NCBI GenBank assembly: GCA_020849725.1 | Contig: JADLAZ010000109.1 | Coordinates: 46,293 to 110,292, forward strand | Direction: 5' to 3' | Source of the DNA: Chloroflexota bacterium | GTDB lineage: Bacteria; Chloroflexota; Chloroflexia; Thermomicrobiales; JADLAZ01 | DNA: 64,000 nt | Shown here: positions 1-9,580 of the stretch, one piece after another | Position numbering within the stretch: position 1 is the first letter of the stretch | How the letters are laid out: every line of letters begins with the position of its first letter | Translations under genes and position numbers: made by a program | The notes under the pieces: model-generated | Databases searched by the model: none | What the model saw: the letters and a program-made list of their open reading frames with translations, nothing else | Told to the model about the DNA's origin: nothing

Positions 1-1
1 G

Positions 2-727
2 ATCGAGTGGCATGAACTGAACGTCGCCGACCGGGATACGGTGGCGCGGCTGGTGGATAGGGTTCATCCCAGCGCGATCGTGCACACGGCCTACATCCAG
101 CGCGGCCCCACCCTGTGGGATGTGACCGCCGCCGGCGCGGCTCAAGTCGCTCTGGCAGCTGCACGCGTCGGCGCCAGGCTGGTCCATGTGTCGTCTGACA
201 TGGTTTTCGCCGGCACGAGCGCCCCGTACAGCGAAGCAGCACGGCCGGATCCCCTCGGCGCCTACGGCGCGGCCAAGGCCGCCGCGGAAACCGCTGTGGC
301 GGCGATCCTGCCCGCGGCTGCCATCGTGCGGACGTCGCTTATCATCAGTCAAGAGCCGCTCGACCAGCACCAGGCGCTGGTGCTGAACACACTCGACGGC
401 CGGCAGTCGGTCCGGTTCTTCACTGATGAGATTCGCTGCCCGGTCGTGGTTGACGACCTGGCGGCCGCGATCCTGGAGATTGCCGACCAACCCTTCGGCG
501 GCCCACTCAATATCGCCGGCGACAGCGCCGTCAGTCGATTCGCGTTGGCGCGGATGGTGGCGCGGGCGCACGGCCGCGACGTCACGGCCGTGCCGGCTGG
601 CTCGCTGGCTGAGAGCGGCCTGCACCGCCCGCCGGATTTGCGCCTTGACCTGACGCTGGCCCGCGCCCGTCTGATCACTCGTCTGCGTGGCGTCGATGAG
701 TACCTCGGCCAGCGCGGCGGTCCGTAG
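2..727 (+). CDS. dTDP-4-dehydrorhamnose reductase-like (RmlD/SDR), 5' end outside window
   Basis: This is an extended short-chain dehydrogenase of the RmlD sugar-nucleotide reductase type, expected to reduce a 4-keto nucleotide sugar with NAD(P)H in the cytoplasm. The reading frame is open from base 2 and reads IEWHELNVADRD before the first possible start, a GTG at 41, so the gene begins upstream and the N-terminal Rossmann glycine motif is missing. Visible family marks are the HVSSDMVFAG strand, the AYGAAK segment (the YxxxK catalytic pair) and the C-terminal substrate-binding part with PDLRLDLTLARA. About 242 residues are present, against roughly 290 for the family. The exact sugar substrate cannot be told from this fragment. 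Confidence 0.8.
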   Translation: MEWHELNVADRDTVARLVDRVHPSAIVHTAYIQRGPTLWDVTAAGAAQVALAAARVGARLVHVSSDMVFAGTSAPYSEAARPDPLGAYGAAKAAAETAVAAILPAAAIVRTSLIISQEPLDQHQALVLNTLDGRQSVRFFTDEIRCPVVVDDLAAAILEIADQPFGGPLNIAGDSAVSRFALARMVARAHGRDVTAVPAGSLAESGLHRPPDLRLDLTLARARLITRLRGVDEYLGQRGGP

Positions 728-878
728 CGCCGCCCAGTGCGCCGAGACGCGCGACTGGTGACGAGCTACGTCGTCACCGAACCTTGCGACGGCCGCGCCG
801 GGCCGCTACCATCCCGGCGTGAGGCGCTGGCGCGGCGATGGGACGCCCAGGTCCACCCTCGCACAGGTGGGCGCCCGC

Positions 879-1706
879 ATGCAGCCGCTGGCAATTCTGT
901 TTCTCCTGATCTTCGCCGAGCTGGCCATTGGCGGGATGCTGCTCATCACCATCGCCGATTATGAGGGCATCGCCACCAAGGGCTTTCTGGGCGTGGCGGC
1001 GGTCACGTACCTTGTCGTCGGCCTGGGCGCGTGGTGGGCACGCGGTCAGGCGGCGGCGCCAGCCGGCGTGCCTGGCTACCCGGTCGACAGCGCCTGGCTC
1101 AGTCTGGAGGCAGTCGGGCTGCTCGTGTTCCTGGTCGGTGTGACGCTGTACGCGCTGCTCTTATTCGGTACCGACCGGCGACTGCCGCGCATCGCGGCCA
1201 CGGTCGCGGTCGGCGGTGGCCTTGTCAGCCTGCTGGCCAGCGGCATGGCCTACCGGGTCGCCCACCTCGGCGGCCTCAGCACGGTCGTGAGCGTTGTTAC
1301 CGGCGCAGTCGTGCTTGGCGCGGCGATGAGTGGCATGATCCTTGGGCACTGGTATTTGGTGACGCCCGGGCTGTCGGCGCAGCCACTGCGGACGATGACG
1401 CTGGTGCTGATCGCGGCGTTGGTGGTGCAGGCGATAGCGATCGTGCTGTGGCTGCCCTGGTTGGGCGCGGACACCGGCGCACCGACCGCGGATGCGCTGA
1501 TCGGCGGCATCTACGCCATTCCCTTCTGGATGCGCATCCTTGTCGGCATCATCCTGCCGCTGATCATCGCCGCGATGACCTGGCACTGCTGCCGCATTCG
1601 CTCCCTACAGTCGGCGACCGGCCTGCTGTACGTCGCCGTCGCGCTGGTGTTGGGCGGCGAAATCGCGGCCAAACTACTGCTCATCCTGGCTGCCGCGCCG
1701 GTCTAG
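879..1706 (+). CDS. polytopic membrane protein of unknown function
   Basis: The 275-residue product is almost entirely hydrophobic, with about eight predicted membrane segments and short loops. It opens with MQPLAILFLLIFAELAIGG and ends in a helix rich in Ala and Leu. I chose the ATG at 879. A GTG at 819 would add 20 charged residues (MRRWRGDGTPRSTLAQ...) ahead of the first membrane helix, which looks less natural. No catalytic motif or known domain is recognisable. It stands alone, about 150 bases after the RmlD-like gene and 377 bases before the secreted PPC protein, so context does not suggest a function. Confidence 0.6.
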   Translation: MQPLAILFLLIFAELAIGGMLLITIADYEGIATKGFLGVAAVTYLVVGLGAWWARGQAAAPAGVPGYPVDSAWLSLEAVGLLVFLVGVTLYALLLFGTDRRLPRIAATVAVGGGLVSLLASGMAYRVAHLGGLSTVVSVVTGAVVLGAAMSGMILGHWYLVTPGLSAQPLRTMTLVLIAALVVQAIAIVLWLPWLGADTGAPTADALIGGIYAIPFWMRILVGIILPLIIAAMTWHCCRIRSLQSATGLLYVAVALVLGGEIAAKLLLILAAAPV

Positions 1707-1936
1707 CGCCGTCGCCCCGGCTCCGCCGGCCAGCCATGGCAGGATTAGGTCAGGCAGGCGCACCGAACGATTTGCCCCACATCATCGAGCATCTGTTCAT
1801 GGTCGACATGGCCCGCGCCACCGGCAGCACTGGCCACCTGCCGGCCACATACGCGTAGCAGCCCACGCCCCCTGAAGCAACGGTCACCGGTTGACGTTAA
1901 TGAACCAGATGCTGACTGTCACGTGGTCGCGCGGAG

Positions 1937-1965
1937 TTGACGCATCCCGTGACCCGAACTAGACT
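1937..1965 (+). promoter_or_regulatory. sigma70-type promoter for the secreted PPC-domain gene
   Basis: TTGACG at 1937-1942 is followed after exactly 17 bases by TAGACT at 1960-1965, close to the bacterial consensus. It lies in a 377-base gene-free stretch (1707-2083), 119 bases before the ATG at 2084, leaving room for a 5' leader. Nothing else was recognised in that stretch. AAGGGG at 2074-2079 could be the ribosome binding site. Confidence 0.55.
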
Positions 1966-2083
1966 CCGGTGGATGAGGCACGGATCGATGGTAGCTCTTG
2001 GATGCCATCACGACCGGTGATGAGGTGATCACGCGGGCGACCCGGCCGGCTCGCCGACAGCAGAAGCGTAACAAGGGGCGTTC

Positions 2084-4882
2084 ATGAGAGCCAACCGCAC
2101 TCGTCGCTGGAAACCGGTCCGGCTCGCCCATCTCGGCGCCGCGATGGTGACCGCCGCCTTGATGGTCCTCAGCATGTTGCCGGTTGGCAGTGTCGTCACC
2201 GCCGTCGCGCCGCCGACAGCCCCGCCCGTGGCGCAGGCGCTGGCCAGCACGCCACCGCGGCCGACGGAGGCGGTGGGCAGTGCGCCACCGGCTACGTCGA
2301 CCAGGATGCCGACCCAGACCGCCACGGCAACCGTCACCCAGACCTTGACACCACAGCCCGGCAGCGGCGCGCGCCCCGGATCGGCCGCCACGCTGGTGGG
2401 TGGCGCCCAGCAGGGGAGCACGCCTACCCTGGCGCCCACCCGCACGGCGACCTTGGCGCCGGCCACCGCCACGCGCACGCCGACCTCGCCCCCGACGAGT
2501 TCACCGACAGCCACGCCCACCCGCACGCCGACTGGCGTCGCCACCACACCGACGGTGGCCATCGCTCAGAGCCACACCGCCACGGTAACCAGCACCCCAA
2601 CGATCTCACCGACCAGCTCGCCGACGCCAACTGAAACGGCGACCTTTTCCCTCTCGAGCCTCAACCGATGCGACCCGCGCGATGACCCAACGCTTGGTCC
2701 CGACGAGTTTGAGCCGGACAATACCCGTGGCGAAGCGAGCTTGATCGACCTCGGCGTCAGCCAGACGCACAATCTCTGCTCGGCAACGAACAGCCCGGAC
2801 GAAGACTGGGTCCAGTTCCCGGTGGAAACGGCAGGCGAGTACACCGTCACCACGTTCAATCTGTCCGAGCAGACCGACACGCTGCTCGAAGTGCAGGGTC
2901 CAGAAGGCTTCAACGCGCAGAACGACGATGGTGGCAGCACCCCACTCGGCTCGGAGGTCATCTTCACTCCGACCGCTAACGGCGTCGCCTTCGCGCGCGT
3001 GCGCCAGTCGAGCAAGCGCCCCTTCCTGCGCGAGAATCAGAGTGAGCCGCGCGACTACGACATCGTCGTCGTGCGGCGTCCCGCACGCACGCCGACGCCG
3101 ACCGAGACACCCGCGCCCGCCACGCCCACGGCCACGGCCACCCCGTCACCGTGCCAGGACGAGTTCGAGTTCGACAACGACCCCGAGGAAGCGACGGCGC
3201 TGTTTGTGAACAACCCGCGCCGCCATGTGCTGTGTGGCGACGGCGATGTCGACTGGGTCCACTTTGACGCCGTCGCCGGCAAGCCGTACCGCATCTTCAC
3301 CAGCGACCTGGCGCCCGGTGTCGATACGCTGATCGTGCTGTATGGCCCGGACTGGGCGGAGCTGCTGGAAATCAACGACGACTACCCGGGGCGCGGCCTC
3401 GCCTCGCAAATCAACTTGACCTCGTCCGTCACGACCCGCTACTACGCGAAGATTCAGGATTCGACCGGTCACGGTGACAAGGACTTCTCATACATCCTGC
3501 ACCTTGAGTCCGACGGCCTGCCCAATGGTGGGCCATGTCCCGACCAGTTTGAGTACGACGGCACAACCGACACGGCGACGGAGATCCTGCTTGGCGCCAG
3601 CCAGGAGCACAGCTTCTGCCCCGAGGGCGATGCCGATTTCCTCCGCTTCTTCGCGCTGGCCGGCAAGAGTTACACAGTGGCGACGAGCAATCTGACCGTG
3701 GGCACCGATACGCTGCTGACGATCTTCTCGGACGCCTCGACCGACATCATCCTCGCCCAGGACGATGACAGTGGCGGCGGCCTGGCCTCGCGAGCCGACT
3801 TCATCGCCCCATTTGACGGCATTTACTACGCTCAACTCAAGAATGCTGGCGATATTGGCGGCCCTGGCCAACGCTACACTGTCACCTTCTCCTCCGGCGG
3901 CGCGGTTCCCGCGCAGGCGACGCCAACCCCAGGCGCGACCACGGGACCGGGGACGCCAACGCCCGTCGGCACGCGCATTACGCCGGCAGCGGTCGGTCCG
4001 CCCGGCGATGCCGGCCTGCGCATCGCCGGCCTGGATTCAATGCCGGAGCCGGCTGTCCAGGTCGCAGCCTTGCCGATGGCGGCGCAGTTTGCCGACACCA
4101 GCTTCGCGGCGACCTGGGTGCGCGCCGACGAGCCGGTGCGGCAAGAACTCGTGGCGCGTAGCTGGACGTGGGGTCCCGGCCCAGGGCCGGCCCACTATGA
4201 GACCTATAAAGGTGCGCCCGGTGGTGAGCGCCTGGTCCAGTATTTCGACAAAGCGCGCATGGAGATCACGCATCCCGAGCACAACCCCGCCAACGCCTGG
4301 TACGTCACCAACGGCCTGCTGGCCAAGGAGTTGATCAGCGGCCTGCTGCAACAGGGCGACAGCACGACCGAGCAACGGAAGCCTTCGCAGATGGCGATCG
4401 TCGGCGACGGCGACGCGCGCGCCCCGTCGTACGCCGACTTCAGGACAATAGCGTCGCTAGACAATGACCGCCGAGTCCCCGAGCGACGCGGCAAGCTCGT
4501 AACCGAATCGATCGACGGTGTTGGCAAGGTCCGAACCGAGGCGACCGTGGCCGCCCCGGTGACCAACTGGTACTACGTGCCGGAGACGGGCCACAACATC
4601 CCCGACGTGTTCTGGGGCTACATGACCCAGCGCGGCCAGGTCTACACCGGCGAGGCATTTGTCGACGGAACCGTGACTGACTGGGTGGCCGCCTTCGGCT
4701 TGCCGATCACCGAAGCCTACTGGACGCGCGCGATCGTGGCCGGCGTGGACCGGAGTGTACTGGTCCAGGTGTTCGAGCGACGCGTGCTGTCGTTCACACC
4801 CGAGAATGCCGCTCGCTGGCAGGTCGAAATGGGCAATGCCGGCGAGCACTACTACCGCTGGCGGTACGGCGGCCGATTCTAA
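2084..4882 (+). CDS. large secreted protein with Thr/Pro-rich stalk, three PPC-type domains and a Chloroflexota-type C-terminal domain
   Basis: The 932-residue protein starts with a signal or anchor segment (hydrophobic stretch about residues 17-45). A long Thr/Pro/Ala-rich low-complexity region to about residue 190 looks like a cell-wall or O-glycosylated stalk. Three beta-rich PPC-like modules follow, at about 195-335, 355-475 and 480-605. Each has an acidic DEFE/DQFEYD opening and a matching DWVQF, DWVHF or DFLRF strand. In each, one Cys sits near the start and one just before that strand, suggesting a disulfide. The C-terminal part (about 660-932) has FADTSFAATW, LVQYFDKARME and ERRVLSFTPEN, resembling a domain common in secreted Chloroflexota proteins. 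No protease domain is present, so an adhesive or structural role is likelier than catalysis. Confidence 0.7.
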   Translation: MRANRTRRWKPVRLAHLGAAMVTAALMVLSMLPVGSVVTAVAPPTAPPVAQALASTPPRPTEAVGSAPPATSTRMPTQTATATVTQTLTPQPGSGARPGSAATLVGGAQQGSTPTLAPTRTATLAPATATRTPTSPPTSSPTATPTRTPTGVATTPTVAIAQSHTATVTSTPTISPTSSPTPTETATFSLSSLNRCDPRDDPTLGPDEFEPDNTRGEASLIDLGVSQTHNLCSATNSPDEDWVQFPVETAGEYTVTTFNLSEQTDTLLEVQGPEGFNAQNDDGGSTPLGSEVIFTPTANGVAFARVRQSSKRPFLRENQSEPRDYDIVVVRRPARTPTPTETPAPATPTATATPSPCQDEFEFDNDPEEATALFVNNPRRHVLCGDGDVDWVHFDAVAGKPYRIFTSDLAPGVDTLIVLYGPDWAELLEINDDYPGRGLASQINLTSSVTTRYYAKIQDSTGHGDKDFSYILHLESDGLPNGGPCPDQFEYDGTTDTATEILLGASQEHSFCPEGDADFLRFFALAGKSYTVATSNLTVGTDTLLTIFSDASTDIILAQDDDSGGGLASRADFIAPFDGIYYAQLKNAGDIGGPGQRYTVTFSSGGAVPAQATPTPGATTGPGTPTPVGTRITPAAVGPPGDAGLRIAGLDSMPEPAVQVAALPMAAQFADTSFAATWVRADEPVRQELVARSWTWGPGPGPAHYETYKGAPGGERLVQYFDKARMEITHPEHNPANAWYVTNGLLAKELISGLLQQGDSTTEQRKPSQMAIVGDGDARAPSYADFRTIASLDNDRRVPERRGKLVTESIDGVGKVRTEATVAAPVTNWYYVPETGHNIPDVFWGYMTQRGQVYTGEAFVDGTVTDWVAAFGLPITEAYWTRAIVAGVDRSVLVQVFERRVLSFTPENAARWQVEMGNAGEHYYRWRYGGRF

Positions 4883-4883
4883 G

Positions 4884-4984
4884 CCGAAGCCCAGACGGGA
4901 TGCCCAGGCCACCGTAGGGGCGGTTCGCGAACCGCCCCTACGCTACGCAATACGAAGCACGCTATTCCCATGCGCGCTTCGATA
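4884..4984. repeat. 101-bp dispersed repeat, copy 1, with a perfect 28-bp palindrome
   Basis: This segment matches 54368-54468 at 95 of 101 positions with no gap. Its centre, 4914-4941, is a perfect palindrome starting GTAGGGGCGG and ending CCGCCCCTAC. It begins two bases after the stop codon of the PPC-domain gene, so it may also act as a transcript end for that gene. The GTAGGGGC/GCCCCTAC ends recur in the elements at 25355 and 33712. Confidence 0.85.
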
Positions 4985-5226
4985 CAGGCGCTCGCCCTGG
5001 CTGGTGAGCGCGGCGGCGCACGAACCGGGGTAGCGGCGAATGGATCCGCCGGCGCCTCGCCAGCGTAGAATCGGCATGATTCACGCGTCGCCATGGCTGT
5101 GCCATGCCCCAAACCCCTCTATCCACGTCAGCAGGTCGTACGCAGTCGTGGCAGCGACCGGCGTCGTGGTGCGCCTCCAGCGCTGGTGCGCTGGCCCGGG
5201 TCGTGTGGCGGTGCGGCCGGCTGTGC

Positions 5227-5232
5227 TATACT
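5227..5232 (+). promoter_or_regulatory. candidate -10 element (TATACT) upstream of the VWA operon
   Basis: TATACT at 5227-5232 is preceded by TGC, giving an extended -10 form. No good -35 box sits 17 bases upstream. It is about 158 bases before the ATG at 5390. The rest of the gene-free stretch 4985-5389 shows no gene or RNA that I can recognise. Confidence 0.35.
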
Positions 5233-5389
5233 GTCACCAATCCTGCCGGGGTCGTGCTGTTCGTGACGTCACCGCGCTGGCGTCGCGCCCCACCGGCAAC
5301 CCTCCGTTTCCCTCCCTCCAGACCATTCCCCGCGCCTGGATGCTGGCTCACACCAGCACCCAGGTTCCCCCCTCACGGAAGAGCTGGAT

Positions 5390-6820
5390 ATGACCGTCGC
5401 CGCGTCATCGTCGTCATTGCTCCAGCGCTGCGGCGCGATCCTGCTGTGCCTGGTGGCGGTGCTGGCGACGGCTCCCAGCGGGGTAGCTGCGGCCGAGTGG
5501 CGAGAAAAGACCACACGCTCGGCGGTCATCTTGCATCAGCCCGAGCATGCCAACACCGCCGAGCAACTCGCGGCCCTGGTCGACCCCGTCGCCGAGCAGA
5601 TGGCCGCTCTGCACGACGTGGCCTTGCGATCACCCATTACCGTCCGCATCTATCCGACGGTCGAGGCCTACGCGCAGTCAAGCGTCCTGGCGCGCACGTC
5701 GTATGGTCAAATCGCTCAAGTGGGGCCAACGGGCGAGCTGGCCATCGCCGAGCCACGCATCCGCAATCTGTCACCTGAGCAGATGCGCAACTTATTGCGG
5801 CGCGGGGTGAGTCACGCCCTGGTGGAACAATCGACCCAGGGGCGGCTGCCGGTCGGTTTGCTCGAAGGGGTCGCGCAGTACAGTGAGCGACCTACCTCAG
5901 AGATCGAGGTGAGCGCGCGTGCCTTGGACCGCGCCCGCCGCGAGCGAGGGTTGTTGCCCTGGGCCGACCTGGGCAAGATCGATCGGTTCGCCGCCCAGTC
6001 AGAGACCGCCGCCGCGCAGAGCTATGCCATCGTGGCCTTTCTGCTCGATCGCTACGGGTTGGCGCCATGGCAGCGGTTCATGGCCGCCACACGCACCGCC
6101 CCGGATGTGGACGCTGCGCTGGCGCTGGGGTACGGCAAGCCGGTCGCCACGTTGGAGAGCGAGTGGGAGAGCTACCTGCCAGAGTTCTTCGGCGGTAGCT
6201 TCCGTATCAACTACTTCGCGCGCTACGACCTGGCGACAGCCCGCGAGTACCTGCTGGCCGGGCGCTATCAGGAGGCACGCGACGAGCTGGAGGCACTAGC
6301 GCGGTTCGTGGCCGGCGCCGGCCGTGCGACCAAAGAGGCGGAGCTGCGCGAGGTGGCGCGGCAGGTGGCCCAGGGCATGGAGGCCGAGGTCTTGCTTGGC
6401 CAGGGGCAGGCTCAATTAGCCAGCTACCAGTATGCCACCGCCCGCGAGACGTTCCTGGAGGCGCAGCAGCGATTCCAGGCGATCGGTGTCGGGTCTAAGA
6501 TCGAGGAAGTCAATCAGGCGCTGGCGTCCGCCGATGCCGGCATTGCCGCCGTCAACCAGTTGGACGCTAGTCGCCGTCTCATCAGCGAGTTGAAGTACCC
6601 GGAGGCCCGTGGCGCGGCGATGAGCGCGATCCGGGCCTTCGCCGGCCTCGGCGATGAAGAGCATTACCGCCAGAGCTACCTCATCATCCAGGAGTTGGAC
6701 GGCAACGTCACCCGCATCGCCTATCTGCTGGGAGTACTGGCGCTGGCGAGCATCGCCTGGGCTGGGTGGCGGTTGGTCTCGCAATCACGGCGCCCAGCGC
6801 TGCCAGGAGTCTTGCAATGA
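5390..6820 (+). CDS. secreted/anchored peptidase-MA-like protein with degenerate zinc site
   Basis: The 476-residue protein has an N-terminal signal segment (about residues 14-34) and one C-terminal membrane helix (about 445-465), so it is probably tethered outside the membrane. The region 75-215 follows the gluzincin peptidase-MA pattern: a substrate-strand part, then the zinc helix, then the third-ligand helix. Where HExxH is expected it reads R138-G-V-S-H142, so the first His and the catalytic Glu are gone. The third ligand is kept (LLEG, Glu159). It is therefore probably a non-catalytic relative. A helical, repeat-like part follows (250-430). The stop overlaps the next ORF's ATG, so it is the first gene of the DUF58/VWA operon. 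Confidence 0.65.
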   Translation: MTVAASSSSLLQRCGAILLCLVAVLATAPSGVAAAEWREKTTRSAVILHQPEHANTAEQLAALVDPVAEQMAALHDVALRSPITVRIYPTVEAYAQSSVLARTSYGQIAQVGPTGELAIAEPRIRNLSPEQMRNLLRRGVSHALVEQSTQGRLPVGLLEGVAQYSERPTSEIEVSARALDRARRERGLLPWADLGKIDRFAAQSETAAAQSYAIVAFLLDRYGLAPWQRFMAATRTAPDVDAALALGYGKPVATLESEWESYLPEFFGGSFRINYFARYDLATAREYLLAGRYQEARDELEALARFVAGAGRATKEAELREVARQVAQGMEAEVLLGQGQAQLASYQYATARETFLEAQQRFQAIGVGSKIEEVNQALASADAGIAAVNQLDASRRLISELKYPEARGAAMSAIRAFAGLGDEEHYRQSYLIIQELDGNVTRIAYLLGVLALASIAWAGWRLVSQSRRPALPGVLQ

Positions 6821-8577
6821 TTGACACTGCTCGGCTGTGGCGCGACTCGCCGCTGGTGGCCGCCTCTCGTCGGTTCCGGCGGGCATCGCAACGCCTGATC
6901 CCAGCCACCACGATTGGCCAGCTCATCGGCCGGTTGTGGTGGCCAATCGAGGCTGGCAATGAGCTGGGGGCACTGGCGGCGCAGGACACCGGGCGCCCCT
7001 ATCCGAGCTATGTGCCCGACCGAGCGGCGAACGACCTGGCTATCGCGCTGCGTGCGGTCCAGCGCCGTGTCACCATCCAGCGCGCACTGATCGTAGCCGG
7101 GCGCACCGTCTGGCTGGCGCTGCTGGTGACGTTGGTGCTGCTCGCACTCCGCTTTCTGACGCCCGTGCCGGACCTAATCATCCTGGCGGGCATCGGCGTG
7201 GTCGCGCTGCTGGGCTATTTCTATTATCGCTCCCATCCCGTGACCGTATGGACCGCCGCCCGCCTGCTCGACCGGCACGCACGCCTGGACGAGCAACTAA
7301 CGACGGCGCTCGAGCTGGCGATCACGCCGGCGCCGGTTCGCCTGGCCGCGCGCCAGGTGGTCGGCGCCCAGGCGACGATGAAGCGCCTCCAGGCCGAGCG
7401 GCGCTTCCGGCCTCGTGTGCCATGGACAGAACTGCAAATGGCCGTGTCGCTGGGCGTGATCGTGGCCGGGCTGGCGCTCGTCGCCGGGCCGACCGAGCGA
7501 CTGGCGCCGCCGCGCAGTCTGGTCGACCCAACCACGCTCAACCCGGAGCTGATGTCGGAGCTGGACCTGTCTGACCCGGCTATGCAGGCGCTGCTGAACA
7601 CGGACGCGGGCGCCTACTCCGAGGATTACCAGTACCTTCAGACGACCGGCGTCGACCCGAACGCCGAGTTGACCGGCGTCGACAGTGAAGCCCTGCGCCA
7701 GGCCGCGGAGCTGTCAAACCGCAGCGCCAAGGAGCTGGAAGCGCTGGCCGAAGCGCTCAAGGATGCGTCTCTGACAGCCCAGGCGGCCCAGGATCTCCGA
7801 GCCGGCAACTATCAGAGCGCTGCCCAGCAGATCACGGACCTGGCCAAATCGCTGGAGAACCTGTCGCCACAGGCGCGCGCCGACCTCGCCGCCCGCCTGC
7901 AGCAGGCCGCACAGAACGTGCAGCCAATGGACCCGGAACTGGCGCGCCGTCTGGAGCAGGCAGCCAAGGCGCTGGCCTCGCGGTCGGACCGGGCCGCTGC
8001 CCAGGGACTGGAAGATCTGAGCAAGGCCATCAGCGACACCGGTAAGAACGTCCTCTCGCAGCAGCAACTGGCCGAGGCGCTCGAGCGAATGGGCCAGGCC
8101 GGCGCGGCCCAGAACGACGACGGCCCCCCGCGCGACGGCGCGGGCGAGTCGGGCGCTCCCGGCGAGCAAGGCATGCTCGGCGAAGGCGAGGCCGGCGAGT
8201 TCGGGTTCGGTTTGGCCGAGAGCACGCTGGCCATCCCGGTCGCGGCGGGTCAAGGCATGCAGGATGACGGTAGCGGTGGCACCGGCGCCGGCCAGGGTCA
8301 GGGATCGGCGGCCGAGCAGTATCAGGCGCGCCTCAGCCCCGATCAACAGCGCATCGTGGCCCCCGTGGAACAAGCGCCTGGGCCGACCGCGCCGCGTCTC
8401 GGCAATGTGCCGCCTGGCTCGCCCGAGTCGATCACCGCCGGCCCTGGCACGACTGGCCCCGGCAACGTCGCCCAGGGTGGTCTGCCCATCACGACCGGGC
8501 TGGATGCGAACAGGGTGCCGCGCGGCCAGCGCTCCGTTGTCGAGGGGTACTTCAAGAACCAGAAGGAAGTCAAGTGA
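6817..8577 (+). CDS. membrane protein with long Ala/Gln-rich helical part and Gly-rich tail
   Basis: The ATG at 6817 overlaps the preceding TGA (ATGA), giving 586 residues and implying coupled translation. Two hydrophobic helices lie at about residues 94-145 and a third at about 210-230. A charged segment between them contains LLDRHARLDEQLTTALEL. From about residue 290 the protein is a helical, Ala/Gln-rich region with coiled-coil character, then a Gly/Gln-rich low-complexity stretch (about 430-560). I recognise no enzyme motif. Proteins of this shape sit beside DUF58 and VWA genes in related bacteria, so a structural role in that membrane complex is a reasonable guess only. Confidence 0.55.
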   Translation: MIDTARLWRDSPLVAASRRFRRASQRLIPATTIGQLIGRLWWPIEAGNELGALAAQDTGRPYPSYVPDRAANDLAIALRAVQRRVTIQRALIVAGRTVWLALLVTLVLLALRFLTPVPDLIILAGIGVVALLGYFYYRSHPVTVWTAARLLDRHARLDEQLTTALELAITPAPVRLAARQVVGAQATMKRLQAERRFRPRVPWTELQMAVSLGVIVAGLALVAGPTERLAPPRSLVDPTTLNPELMSELDLSDPAMQALLNTDAGAYSEDYQYLQTTGVDPNAELTGVDSEALRQAAELSNRSAKELEALAEALKDASLTAQAAQDLRAGNYQSAAQQITDLAKSLENLSPQARADLAARLQQAAQNVQPMDPELARRLEQAAKALASRSDRAAAQGLEDLSKAISDTGKNVLSQQQLAEALERMGQAGAAQNDDGPPRDGAGESGAPGEQGMLGEGEAGEFGFGLAESTLAIPVAAGQGMQDDGSGGTGAGQGQGSAAEQYQARLSPDQQRIVAPVEQAPGPTAPRLGNVPPGSPESITAGPGTTGPGNVAQGGLPITTGLDANRVPRGQRSVVEGYFKNQKEVK

Positions 8578-9464
8578 GCGCGGCGCCCGTCTTGTTCGAT
8601 GAGGAATTCCGCAAGCGCCTAGAGCGGCTCACACTGCTGTCGCGGCGTGTGCTAGCGCAAAGCCTGGTCGGTGAGCATCGCAGCCGTCACCGCACCTTCG
8701 CGGCCGAGTTCGCCGACTACCGCTCCTACACTCAGGGCGACGATTTCCGACACATCGACTGGAACATTTACGCGCGCATGGAGTCGGTCTTCGTCCGGCT
8801 GTCCGAGGCGAATCAGGACCTGACTGTTCACTTGCTGGTCGATGCCAGTGCGTCAATGGACTGGGGCGACCCGGCCAAGTTCTTCTATGCCCGGCGCGCG
8901 GCCGCCGCCTTCGGCTACATGGCGCTAAACCGCTTCGATAATCTCGTCGTCATGCCCTTCAGCGACCGCCTCATGCCTCCATTCGGGCCGACGCGCGGGC
9001 GCGGGCGCGTCCTGGGCCTGCTCGACTTCCTGACCGAGCTGCAGCCCGGCACCGAAACGAACATCGACACAATCTTGCAGCAGTATTCGCTGCGCACGCG
9101 CCGGCGCGGCGATCTCATGGTGTTGATCTCCGACTTGCTTCCTCCCAACGGCTACCAGACCGGTCTGCGGGCGCTGATCGAGCGTGGCTGGCAGATCGTG
9201 CTGGTGCATCTGCTGGACCCGAGCGAGCTGGACCCGACGCTGCGCGGCGACCTGGAACTCGTCGACCTGGAGACGGCCGACCGCCTGCCTTTGACGCCGA
9301 TGACCGCCATCGTCGACCGCTACCGGCAGCTTGTCATCGAGTGGTGCGAAGAGGCCGAGACGTTCTGCCGGCGGCGGGGCATCGACTACCTCCGCGTCCA
9401 GACGACCCAGCCCTTTGAGACGATGGTGCTCGGCTTCATGGAGCAACGCGGCCTGGTAGAGTAG
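8574..9464 (+). CDS. DUF58 domain protein (VWA-like fold)
   Basis: The 296-residue protein starts at a GTG that overlaps the preceding stop codon. The family signature is clear: YRSYTQGDDFRHIDWN, then ARMESVFVRL, then DASASMDWG, which is a MIDAS-like metal-binding segment. The C-terminal half continues a VWA-like Rossmann fold (LMVLISDLL, IVLVHLLDPSEL). DUF58 proteins usually travel with a MoxR AAA+ ATPase and VWA proteins, and are thought to help assemble or activate envelope or metal-enzyme complexes. Here the VWA partners follow at once, but no MoxR gene lies in this part of the window. Confidence 0.88.
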   Translation: MSAAPVLFDEEFRKRLERLTLLSRRVLAQSLVGEHRSRHRTFAAEFADYRSYTQGDDFRHIDWNIYARMESVFVRLSEANQDLTVHLLVDASASMDWGDPAKFFYARRAAAAFGYMALNRFDNLVVMPFSDRLMPPFGPTRGRGRVLGLLDFLTELQPGTETNIDTILQQYSLRTRRRGDLMVLISDLLPPNGYQTGLRALIERGWQIVLVHLLDPSELDPTLRGDLELVDLETADRLPLTPMTAIVDRYRQLVIEWCEEAETFCRRRGIDYLRVQTTQPFETMVLGFMEQRGLVE

Positions 9465-9580
9465 GCGCCTGGAGACATCGCCATGATCGCCCACGTGTTT
9501 CGACACGATCAAGACGGACCAGGTGCTCACGCGATGCCGGCGCGCTGCCAGCCAGTGGCCGGTCGCCAGGAAAGGTGGGC

